A program made the position numbers and the translations under genes. 64,000 nt of DNA from Epiperipatus broadwayi (Eukaryota; Onychophora; Udeonychophora; Euonychophora; Peripatidae), in NCBI GenBank assembly GCA_028023455.1, contig JAQFVV010012506.1, positions 2,472,714-2,536,713 on the forward strand, in the 5' to 3' direction. Shown here piece after piece: positions 48,770 through 58,449 of this stretch (its first letter is position 1; every line of letters starts with the position of its first letter). The notes beneath the pieces were generated by a model. The model searched no databases. It saw only the letters and a program-made list of their open reading frames with translations, and was not told the DNA's origin.

Positions 48770-50645
48770 TTATATGTCACAGATGTTTGTACATGGGGAA
48801 AGGGCTAGGAATAAAATTTAGCATATTTTGTGGCTGCACTGTATGCATATTAATTTATTAATCATGATATAGTATATCTAATATATTTAACCTATATTAT
48901 ATCATAATTATTAATAATAATACACTATAATTGGCTCTAATGATGAGCAATTTATTAGGAACTAAATTAGTAATTTTCATTAATTAACTCAAAATGGATA
49001 CTTATTGTATTGAATTTAATCCTCATAATTAGCTCTTTTATTTTAAATCTTAAAACTAAAATAATTATAATAAAATTATTTCATTAAGTAAATTCAAATC
49101 ATTAAATCTAACAAACACATTCCCCTCTTACCATGTTGCTCCTGAAATTTCATTTGTTTTACTGTATCTGTTTTTTTAAATTTATGAATAAACATCTCAT
49201 CACTGAGAAAAAAAGAATATTGATCAAAAATAAATGATGCAATAAAATAATAATGTTAAGTCTTTAGGTAGAAAAGAGTTTATTTTAAAATTTAAATAAA
49301 GTTCCAAAAGTCTACAAATTTAAAATGATTTTTGTAAGATAACCTAGGATTTGAGAAGAGTAGCAGTTGAGTATTTAGCAGGTTTCCATGGTGATTTGTA
49401 CTAATGATTTACATATTCTTGTGATATAGGATCATGTGATATTCCTTAATTATGCTTAATTATTTTGTCATAATCAGGTTTTTACACAAATTGAAGGAAT
49501 TTTATTGTAACCAGTTCATAAATTCTGAAGAGGTGACTTTTGTTATAATCATTTTTTTTCCTCATCAGTAATAACAGCTTCTCATTGATTTTCTCATAGT
49601 TGATTCGATGCTCTAGATCATTTATACACAAATCAGTTCTATGACTCAGGAATTCCCAAATACAAATTAACCTTGCAATTGAAAACTTATTAGAGCACTT
49701 AAGGAAATTTATACGCAACTTTGACAACATTGAAGACAAGCATAAACATGACAGATAATAATAAGACAAATTGATTTTATTATTGGGCTATATATATTAA
49801 ATTTTCATTTCATGGAATGTTAGTACTTTAATTATTTTAAAAAGTCATTGCAACAAATTTCTATTTCTGGACTAATGAAAGATTTATAACAAAAGAAATA
49901 ATATGTACAGCAAAGTGAAATTAAAGATTACAAATATCAAATTATAATTAAAGCAGATTGTAATTAGAATAATTAGTAGGTTTTTTTGTAATAACATAAT
50001 TCAAACTCGTTTCTGATTTCTAAATTTTATTTCCATTATAATAAACCTTACTTCAACCTAATTTTTAATTTGAGTTTAGACTTTAATTAGAACTTTTTAG
50101 AACAAATCTTTTATCTTTTATTTTTTAAAAGAATTAAACTTTTTTGTTTCTAAAATAAAACTTTTTTTTAAAGAAAACTATTCACTAAAAAATTAAAGTA
50201 AATTTGTCTTTACCTAGATTGTGTGTGTGTCTTTATATTTATATATTTGCAGAATTTAATTCTATTAGATAAAATCTAAATTTGTAATACTTAGCTGGTT
50301 GTCTATCTTTTAATTTTAACATATAATTTTCAACTAACTTCTTCCCTTGCTGACTATCTATCACAAATATACATTAGATATTTTCACCTATTTCAATATA
50401 TAAGTAATAAAACAAAACAGGAAATTGATCTTATAAAATTTTTGCTACTGATTATATATATGCACTATACATCAATTAGATGTACTACTCCTGTATTGAA
50501 AATATTAATCAATAAAAAAAAAAAAACTTAAAAAAAAAATAATGATTATATTAATATTTCAAAAAAATATATAATTGTCATCCTCATTTAAATGAAAAAG
50601 TTTTATATGAAATAATAAAAAAATGTAGAGTTAATTAATATAAGC
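48770..50645. other. No gene seen
   Basis: AT-rich sequence. The minus-strand frame 49482-49769 (95 codons) has mixed composition but no motif I recognise. Nothing else. Confidence 0.4.
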
Positions 50646-50649
50646 CCAG

Positions 50650-51751
50650 TATAGATAAAACCAGAATGATGGACATAGAAAATAATATTGATATTCTATC
50701 AGATATTATAATTTGTATGATTAATGAAATAATAGAAAGTAGTGAATTTTTTACATTACTTAAAACATCTAGTAAGATTAGTTGTTGTTTTTTAAGCTGG
50801 TGATAAAAATAATTTTGATAACAACATCTGTTCTTCCTTCAACTGTTAAAGGATTAAAAAATTATATTTATAAAATAAAAAAAAATTAAATTAAAATATT
50901 TTTTTAATAAAAACCAATATACATTCATAGAAGGAAGAAATACAAATATATTATTGGAGAATTTTGCAAATAAAATTAATAGCACATAAAATGATAAAAA
51001 AAAAGGTAACTATTTTTTTAGGATTTTTATAAGGTTTTTGACATTGTTGAAGATAAACAATTGATTTAAAGTTTAGAAAATTGTGATAATGGAGGAAAAA
51101 TTGTTCGTTTTTTCAAAAATTATATAAATGATAGATATGTTGTGTCAAAAATATTAAATATATTAAGTAATGAGCCACTATACACAGGAACTTAGTGAGG
51201 CTATGGCAATGTAGCTCCAGCCATAGATGTTAATTTTACATAAGTGCAACAATTTAGATTTTTAACTGTGAAATATATTAGTAAAAAAACATTTTTTAAA
51301 AAAATAAAAATGATAGTGACATAAAAAATATTTTTGATATATTTTTATATTTTTGATAATTTGCTAATATTCACACATAAAATATCTTTGTAAAATACTT
51401 CCCACATTTTTTGTATCTCATGATGAATTTTATTGTGCTTCTCCACACTATGATGATAGTCACACTGTGTTTCTAGTCACATGATAAATTCAAAATAATG
51501 GTTCATTAGTTTTTTTACAGTAATTTTTATATTAGGTTTTAAAATATACATTTTTAATCAATTAAAACTGTTTTCATTAAAATAAAAATTTGTTATTGTA
51601 TTGAAATAAAAAAAATGTTTTTTTTTAGAATGACGTGATTTTATTTTCTGGTCATTGGCACCAAATTCAAACTTCTCTATCTATACATACTGCATTGTTG
51701 TTTTTTATTTTTTATAAATGACCTAATAAATATTAATATTGAAGGACCAAT
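50650..51751 (+). pseudogene. LINE RT relic, 5' part, split by RTE insertion
   Basis: Broken plus-strand frames in order: NEIIESSEFFTLLK, KAGDKNNFDNN (fits K-x-G-D-x-x-x-x-x-N-Y-R), QYTFIEGRNTNILLENF (usual Q-x-A-F-x-x-G-R-S-T), LDFYKVFDIVEDKQLI (motif A, D-F-x-K-x-F-D), GGKIVRFFKNYINDR, then FINDLININIEGPIYQYV (the Y-I-N-D-L block and the tyrosine of motif C). The frame then runs into the RTE element at 51766. This LINE is of a different type from both RTE and the 42-45 kb element. Confidence 0.75.
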
Positions 51752-51765
51752 ATATCAATATGTAA
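51752..51765 (+). repeat. Target duplication, left copy, of the RTE insertion
   Basis: ATATCAATATGTAA here and ATATCACTATGTAA at 54952-54965 (one mismatch) bracket the RTE element exactly, and both encode the same residues of the interrupted LINE motif C. Confidence 0.75.
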
Positions 51766-52239
51766 CTGCAGAAAGGAGTTTGCTGTTAGGCGAATTAAGA
51801 CCTTTTGATTTCTTTTTGAGGCCTTAAAGAAACTGAGCAGGGCAAATTCCTAATGTCCTTTCTATATGCTCTTGTCATTTCTATTACTATGTGATTATTC
51901 ATATAGTTATAAACATGGATGGGGTGCTCACCAAATTTGCAACAGTCAGAATGCTGAGTTTGTTGACTTTTTAGTTCTGATCAAGAGACATTATGGTTTT
52001 TCTTCTCAGTTGGATAATAGCTTTTAACTGAAATATCAGATGGGTTTTCTTTGAAGCCAAATAAATGTGTGTACGAATGAATTTTTTTTCTAATATGTAT
52101 TTATAATCATAATATATAAAACTAAATCATGGCCTTTATTTCCAGAAGACTATAAAGTCACCTACCAAGACAGTGATTGAAAGCCAAAGGCAGAGGGTGC
52201 TATAAATCTCCTGATTGTGGACCCAGGTTGCCATTTGTT

Positions 52240-53045
52240 GATAATCTTTTACTTAAGTACCTACAACTTCAGTTCACTTGAAATAAGATTGCAAGAATTG
52301 GTAAAAGAAATATTTAATATTAAATGGAATATTGTTAGATTTTGTGAAGTTAGAAGAAAATGTAAAGAGACAATTGGTTTAAATAAGTAGGCTAATATTA
52401 TACTACAAAGGCACAGACATTGGAAATACAAATGGAGTAGGATTCATTATAAATAAAAAGTGCAAGAACAACATTGTGGGGATTGATAGTGTATAAAAGA
52501 GAGTGGCAAATTTAGTTTTTTTAATTTAATAGTAATATCAAATGCAGATAATTCAAGTTTATGCCCCAACAAGTTCTCATTGTGATAAAGACATTTTTAA
52601 ATAGATGTACAAATGGTTTTTAATCATACCAAACATTTTAAAATTGTCAAAGGAGACTTTAATGCTAGAACTGGTAAACAATTGAAGGATGAAAGTGCTG
52701 TAGTTAAATTTGAGTATGGTGATAGAAATGAGAGAGGACAGCAATTTATGGAGATCACAGAAAGTGAAGAACTTTATATTATAAATTCTTTTTTTGAAAA
52801 AAAATCTTAAATTGAAATGCATCTAAATGAAGATACAGCAGAATTAGATTATATTTTGACTAATAGAAAATATGTATTTCAAGATTGTAATGTTATTAAC
52901 AAATTCAACATAGAAAGTAATCATCGATTAGTGAGATGTAAGATATGTGTTAATGCAAATCTAAAGAAACAAAAATTATTAAGTAAAAAAATTTCACAGT
53001 TGATATTCCTGATATTTAGAAACATTCCATTGAATTTAAATTAAA
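52240..53045 (+). pseudogene. RTE endonuclease domain, broken
   Basis: In order: SSLEIRLQELVKEIFNIKWN, RFCEVRRK (catalytic E), NGVGFIINKKCK, IQVYAPTSSH, IVKGDFNARTGKQ (catalytic D and N, frame 52613-52810), GDRNERGQQFMEI, LYIINSFFEKK, then ELDYILTNRKYVF and ESNHRLVRCKI (frame 52817-53044; usual SDHRLV, here SNH, so the catalytic D is lost). Positions and spacing match AP-type endonucleases of RTE LINEs. Stops at several points. Confidence 0.85.
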
Positions 53046-53459
53046 ACTTGCAAATCATCAAATTTAAAGAAAATCAATAGTATGATACCTGATAAATTTC
53101 TAAAAACTGTAACAAGAATAGCTGGTATAAAAAAGCAGCAATTACCAATAAAATTTCTACTGAGACAAGACAATGTAGGGAGAAAAGAAAGAATAGGAAT
53201 TTTGCAAACTAGTGTGGAAAAGAATTGATATCAATTTTAGAAAATATAATTGTAAGTTAGCAAGAAAAGCTATAGAAGTGAATAAAAGTCTCAAGAGTGC
53301 AAAAGAATATCTTGGTATTGAAAGGAAACTCATTTCTACAATTAGCAAAAAAGATGGGAATATTATTAAAAAGAGAAATGACTTCCTGAAATGTGTAGGA
53401 TTTCTATCAAGAATTATATAACAATAAAAAAAAAAAAAAGTATCTCCTATGACTACTAT

Positions 53460-54930
53460 AACTTCTGAATTGCCTAGAATTTTAAAAGAAGAATTGAGAG
53501 GTGCAGTTAAATCTATAAAGAAAGAAAAAGCTTTAGGTAATAATGGAATTATAATCAATATTTTTAATTTTAAAAGAAGCAGATGAAGAAATAGAAAAAA
53601 ATTTGCAAATTTATATACCAACTGTTTAAATAATAAAGATGTACTAGATGATTGGAAGAATGTCATATTAATATTAATATTTTAAAAAAGTGATGAAGAA
53701 GATATGAGAAATTATGGACTTATCGGTCTTTTATTAGTTCTATACAATTTTTTTTACCAAAATAATTACAATTAGTCTACAGTCAATTTTGGATTTTAAT
53801 CAACCAAAAGAACATGCTAGATTAAAAAGTGGTTTTAGTACAGTCAATCATATCCAATTATTAAGAGAAAGTTATAGAAAGGACCAAGAATATGAATTGC
53901 TATTATAATAGATTATGAAAAAGCATTTGATTCTATAAGCATTTCTTCAATGATTAAACCATTGGATCATCAAGGTATATATCCCAGATATAGTTATATT
54001 CTGAAGAATATTTATAAAAATGCAACAGGAATAATTAGATCATATAATGATACTAGGAAGATTAACGATGAGAAGGGTGTACTACAAGATGACTCAATAT
54101 ATCCCCAAAAAATTGGAGTAGTTTTGCAAGAAATATTTTATAGATTAAAATGGGAAACTAAGGTAGTAAACATAAATGGAGATTATTTAAATCATTTAGA
54201 TTTTGAAAATGGTATAATTGTTTTTAAAAATACTTCAGAAGTTCAGACAATGTTTCAAGAATTATCAAATGAAAGTAGGAAAATAGGATTAAAGGTAAAT
54301 GTTAAAAATACTAAAGTAATGTTTAATGGACTTCCAAAAGAAGAAAATAAAGATTAATATTAATGTGTTAGAAGAAGTTAATAATTACAAGTATCTTGAT
54401 TAGATTTTTACTACAGATAGAAACATAATGAATGAAATTAATCATTGATTTAAACTTGGCTGGAGTGTTTTTGATAGAATAACTTACTATTAAAAGGAAC
54501 TGTGCATATGTGTTTGAAAATGAAAGATTTTTAATAAGTGTGTTTTACTAGTTCTTATGGATTTGAGACTTGAACACTTAACAGAAGGTGGTATAGATTT
54601 CAAATGGATCAATGAAGTATGGTGAAATGTATGTTAGAAATAACAAAAAGAGATCAAAAATGAAACACATGGTTAAAAGAACAAACAGGTGTTAATGACA
54701 TCATTGAAAGAATTAAGTGACTAAAATAGAATTGGTTTGAACAAATTAGAAGAGGATGATAATAGGTGGACAGTGAAATCTTAAACTGGAGTTCAAGTGA
54801 TTGTAAAAGACCTAGAAAGAGAGCACATGTGAGATGGATAGATGCAATAAGAAAGTGTGCAGGGGTGATGTGGAGAAGAGAGAGTAGAGATCAGAAAAGA
54901 AGGGTTGAACTTGGAATGGATTAATAATGA
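53460..54930 (+). pseudogene. RTE reverse transcriptase and C-terminal region, broken
   Basis: Blocks: LKEELRGAVKSIKKEKALG (fingers), NCLNNKDVLDDWKNVIL, QPKEHARLKSGFSTVNHIQ (usual Q-x-G-F-R), IDYEKAFDSI (motif A, catalytic D), GIYPRYSYILKNIYKNA, KGVLQDDSIYPQKI (usual GV-RQGD-x-SP), LDFENGIIVF (motif C, usual FADDIV, here FENG, so both catalytic D are lost), GLKVNVKNTKVMFNG, NNYKYL, LGWSVFDRI, then DNRWTV, RPRKRAHVRWIDAI and R-D-Q-K-R-R-V-E-L-G. The loss of the D-D pair and frameshifts make it inactive. Confidence 0.85.
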
Positions 54931-54951
54931 CTGAAAATGATTATGATGTTC

Positions 54952-54965
54952 ATATCACTATGTAA
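54952..54965 (+). repeat. Target duplication, right copy, of the RTE insertion
   Basis: ATATCACTATGTAA; see the left copy at 51752. Offset from the left copy is 3200 bp. Confidence 0.75.
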
Positions 54966-55870
54966 ATAATACTGTTTTTATAAGTATAAATAACAATATT
55001 GATATTGCAATTAAAAAATATCAACAAAGCTTGAAGAATACTATTCTTTGGTAGTTTGACAAAGGACTTTATATAAATAGAAGTAAAACAAAATGTGTAT
55101 AACATGTTCTATTCACAGGAAATATAAAATATTCATATTCATCTACATTCAAATGATGCTATATATAACAATGCAATATATACTGATAATAAATACATAA
55201 AAGCACAACAATAATAGATAATAAATGGAAAAATGTCTTGGAAATGTCTATTAATATATTGATTAATAAATTTAGCTATTTTATAAAATTTTTTACAAAA
55301 TCAAAGATATTTTTCATCTAAATATTCTTATTATTATACATAAATTTTTATGTGTCTTTACTAAATTTGCAAACTTTTCTAATATTAATAGATTAGTATT
55401 ACTGCAAAAAAAGAATAATTGGTCTAATAGAATAAAATTATATTAAAAAAAAAAAAAGCTACAAAAATAATATTTTACATTCAAGAAATTTTTTGAATAT
55501 GCAATTATAGAAAAAAAATTCATAGTACTTTCAAAGAAATCTTACATAAAAACATTCGAAATGTGGCTAAGAAAAATGGATACATTCATAGTTTCAAAAT
55601 ATTAAAAAAATATCGAACTGGAATTAAAAATTACCATGTTCCTAAATTATTCAATAATTTACTTATTGAATTAAAAAGCTTGTAATATTATAAGAAAATA
55701 AAAAATCAAATTAAAAAATATATTAAAGAGGTAAAAAAAGGGGGAAAAACAGTAATTTAGTATATTGCAAAATATATATTCTGTATATAAAATAATAGAC
55801 AGAATTCACTCTCTTGGTTAAACTATATAAATGAACGAAAATTTTTAGAACAGATCTAAAAGATGGAATG
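54966..55870 (+). pseudogene. LINE RT relic, 3' part, split by RTE insertion
   Basis: Continues the RT interrupted at 51765. The first codons, with the duplicated target, read YVNNTVFISINNNIDIAIK, where Y-A-D-D-T would be expected, so the catalytic pair D-D is N-N. Next are KYQQSLKNTILW and GLYINRSKTKCV (the L-x-I-N-x-x-K-T block). Farther on, HVPKLFNNLLIELKSL and YYKKIKNQIKKYI fit the C-terminal end of such ORFs (LFN-x-LP, then F-K-x-x-L). Broken frames throughout. Confidence 0.7.
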
Positions 55871-56049
55871 TTATCACCCTATATTTTTATAAATTATTGA
55901 TATTACATAACTCAGATTGAAAGTATAGTTACATCAGTTTCAATAACAAAATAGATATATAATATGACACAATCAATATTTTATTATATATAAATAATAT
56001 ATTATCAAAAATAAATTTGTTATTATCATTAGCATATTTTATATTACAT

Positions 56050-56505
56050 AGAGGCAAATCTCTCTGTACAGTAGTGCCACTCAGTGCAAGTCAGAGTAAT
56101 CAATGGATGCAGGAAGATTTGTGCATAAAATCCTTATCTAGTGCCTACACATCCATTAGCAGATAGACTAGTTTCTAGCTTGTGGCTTTCATCAGTGAAA
56201 AACCTTAGATCTGAGAGCACAATACTTAGATCTTAGGATCTAATGCAACCCTCCAGCAGCCACCTTTGACCCTTTTATCTAACTAAAAAGCTTTGAGTTC
56301 AAAATAAAAGTACAATAATATTTTCAATTCAAGCTCATTCAATTGTATAGTCAAATAAATCTGAACTCAGTTCAGCATCTATACATTTTTGTGCCTTTGT
56401 TTTTTTAATAAACATAGTTACCATATTCCTACTGGGCAGGATTGGTGTTAAACCACTAAACATCACTTGATCACCATTCTTTATGCTTACACAAGCTCTT
56501 TACAC
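56050..56505 (-). mobile_element. Second hammerhead family, monomer 1
   Basis: Starts GAGGCAAATCTCTCTGTACAG, with CAGTGCCACTCAGTGCAAG-like words, the ribozyme-like block on the minus strand (56161-56200), CTCCAGCAGCCACC, AAAGCTTTGAGTTCAAAAT and GGTGTTAAACCACTAAACATC. Monomer 2 repeats the order 455 bp later, and monomer 3 repeats it inverted. No ORF. Family is unrelated in sequence to the 5/16/33/41-kb repeats. Confidence 0.7.
56161..56200 (-). ncRNA. Hammerhead-like motif, monomer 1
   Basis: Minus strand: CTGATGA (complement of 56189-56195), stem II AGC/GCT with loop CACAA, GAAA, ACTAGT palindrome and C (complement of 56166), giving triplet GUC. Stem I is mostly lost (one A-U pair next to the core). 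Core and cleavage site are intact, but without stem I it should not cleave. Confidence 0.55.
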
Positions 56506-56507
56506 AG

Positions 56508-56915
56508 AGACAAAACTTTCCATACAGCAGTGCCACTCAGTGCAAGCCAGCATAATAAATAGATGTAGGAAGGCTTGTAAATAAAATCCTTGTCTAGTGC
56601 CTACTTATCCAATATCCCCAGACTAGCTTCTAACTGTGACTTTCATCAGTGAGGAGCCTTAGATCTGAGAGCACAGCACCTGGATCTTATGATCTAATGC
56701 AATCCTTCAGCAGCCACCTGTTACCTTTTTAGCTAACTATAAAGCTTTGAGTTCAAAATGAAAATGCAATATTCAAGCTCATTTATTTGTATAGTCATAT
56801 AGATTTGAATTAAGTTCAGCACCCATATATTTTGGTGTCTTTGATTTTTTAATAACCACAGTCACTATAATCCTATTGGACAGAATTGGTATTAAACCAC
56901 TAAACATCTATATGA
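56508..56915 (-). mobile_element. Second hammerhead family, monomer 2
   Basis: Direct tandem copy of monomer 1: CAGCAGTGCCACTCAGTGC, ribozyme block on the minus strand at 56615-56655, CAGCAGCCACCTGTTACC, AAAGCTTTGAGTTCAAAAT, ATTAAACCACTAAACATC. Divergence from monomer 1 is about 15 per cent by eye. Confidence 0.7.
56615..56655 (-). ncRNA. Hammerhead-like motif, monomer 2 (best stem I)
   Basis: Minus strand: TCCTCA (complement of 56650-56655) pairs with TGGGGA (complement of 56615-56620), a 6-bp stem I with one U-G. Core CTGATGA (complement of 56643-56649), weak stem II, GAAG in place of GAAA, GCTAGT and C, triplet GUC. The last core A (15.1) is changed to G. Its stem I pairing supports the hammerhead reading for the whole family. 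Confidence 0.6.
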
Positions 56916-57220
56916 CTATACAAGCAAATGAGCTTGAATTGAAAATATTATTGTGTTTTCCTTTTGAACTCAAAGCTTTATAGTTAGCTAAAAAGATAAA
57001 AGTTGGCTGCTGGAGGGTTACATTAGATCCTAAGATCTTGATGCAATGCTATCAGATCCAAGGCTGCTCACTGATGAAAGTCACAAGATAGAAACTAGTC
57101 TGGGGATATTGGAGGAATAGGCATTAGGTTGGGATTTTATACGCAAACCTTCCTGCATTCATTGATTCCTTTGGTTTGCACTGGTGCTACTGTATGAAGA
57201 GTTTTGCCTCTATGTAAACA
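56916..57220 (+). mobile_element. Second hammerhead family, monomer 3 (inverted)
   Basis: Starts ACTATACAAGCAAATGAGC, the inverse of 56785-56800, and runs in the opposite direction through ATTTTGAACTCAAAGC-like, GGTTGGCTGCTGGAGGG, the ribozyme block (57067-57104) and CACTGGTGCTACTGTATG to GCCTCTATG. Together with monomers 1 and 2 it forms a head-to-head pair with two tandem copies on one side. Confidence 0.7.
57067..57104 (+). ncRNA. Hammerhead-like motif, monomer 3 (core intact)
   Basis: CTGATGA at 57071-57077, GAAA at 57091-57094, ACTAGT (57094-57099, palindromic) and C57100, triplet GUC. Stem I: CTCA (57067-57070) with TGGG (57101-57104), four pairs with one U-G. All core bases are present. 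Stem II (57078-57090) is poorly paired, which is the main doubt. Confidence 0.6.
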
Positions 57221-57546
57221 AATTGTGTAAGTATAGCAATCATGATCATGTCATATTTTATATTATATTTTAAATATACAAAAATATAAATATATAAACT
57301 GTTTTTAAAAAAATTTCTTCTACATGAAAGCACAACTGGGGCTTAGTAGGAGAAGAATAACATTTATGAAAATATATTTTAATTCATATTTCACCTGTAT
57401 AAATGAATAAAGTATTTTTTAAAAAAAAAATCACTGTTAACTAAATTTTTAAAAACAAATTTTTTTCCAAACAATTTTTAATTATTATTTAGATAAACCA
57501 ACCAAAGAATGATATATTTTCATAAAGATATGAGTGACAATCACAC

Positions 57547-58440
57547 ATGATAAAAGACCTTGTGATGTTAAATGATATGTTTTGTTTACTTCTGCATACA
57601 GAATTTATATTTCACATTAAATATATTTACAATGGTCACATTTATTTGAATTTTGTTGTTACCATTTATCACCAAATAATTACCATTGAAAAGACAGTAT
57701 TGGCATTTTTGCAGCAGCATGATCTATGGAATGAATGAGATCATGTAAAGCTTTATGCTAAATGTGTTTTAGCTATGCAAAGAAAATGAAAAAATTCCAA
57801 GAGAGAATTTATGCTTACATTATACTGCCCAAGTCAAGATTGTAAATCTATTCATTCAGTCTGAATCTGTAATAGGTTTTTCAATAACTTTGCAATAAAT
57901 TTTAAAATGAACTTGTTGTGAGATTTAGGAGATCATGTTTTTTTCTTTATCATAGAGTTTTCTGCAATGATAATTAAAATTTGTCCACCACAGTTTTTAA
58001 CAGTCACAATTTGAATCAATTTTTGTCACAAAATTTGCTCATGTGCCATATCAAAGTGTGAAGAAAACTGTGGGATACAGATAGCATATCCAGTCACATA
58101 GACAAAGTGCAATTCATTAGTCTTTAAAATCACAATCCTGAAAGATATCTATTAAGTGACAAACACTTTTAATCACAAGATTACACCATCCATTAACAAG
58201 AAAAAATAGAGCTAATGTAGACAGACCATGGTTATTCAACTTAAAGAGAGATACTGATTATGTATTTTTGTATATGAGATGCATAGTCGCTACTCTGGCA
58301 AATGGCAGGTTTTTACAAAATTTAAACATGAGGATTCTGATATTTGATTATAAACAACCAACAACACAACATTGATCCAGTTATGGGAGCCCATATGGGC
58401 TATTCAACATTTTAGGTTAAGGAATGAGCAAAATTAAAAA
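57547..58440 (+). pseudogene. Merlin/ISXO2-type DDE transposase relic
   Basis: Broken plus-strand frames give the ordered blocks of this transposase: TVLAFLQQHDLWNE (first helix), YCPSQDCKSIHSV and NRFFNNFAINFKMNLL (the C-P-x-x-C and S-I-R-x-x-S-F-F region), TVTI-INFCHKICSCAIS and KCEE (usual TV-x-W-x-N-F-C-R-E-V), and near 58374 DPVMGAH (usual D-P-x-T-G-A-H-T-N-x-I-E-S-x-W). The family cuts and pastes its own element. Terminal repeats were not found, and stops interrupt all frames. An old copy. Confidence 0.65.
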
Positions 58441-58449
58441 AAAGAAAGA

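Larger units (their letters stand above)
51766..54951 (+). mobile_element. Near-full-length RTE retrotransposon (3.2 kb)
   Basis: A complete-length RTE-type element with 5' UTR (51766-52230), an endonuclease (52240-53040), RT (53460-54450) and C-terminal region (54450-54930), ending in ATGACTGAAAATGATTATGA. The single long ORF, the size, the absence of zinc knuckles and the endonuclease spelling fit the RTE clade. A 14-bp target duplication flanks it. Many stops and shifts show it has been dead for some time. Truncated relatives sit at 2440, 46270 and 48484. Confidence 0.8.

Noticed and set aside
53157-53666. 169-codon minus-strand frame rich in F and L
   Set aside because: Antisense of the RTE ORF. 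Hydrophobic residues come from A-rich coding sequence on the other strand.
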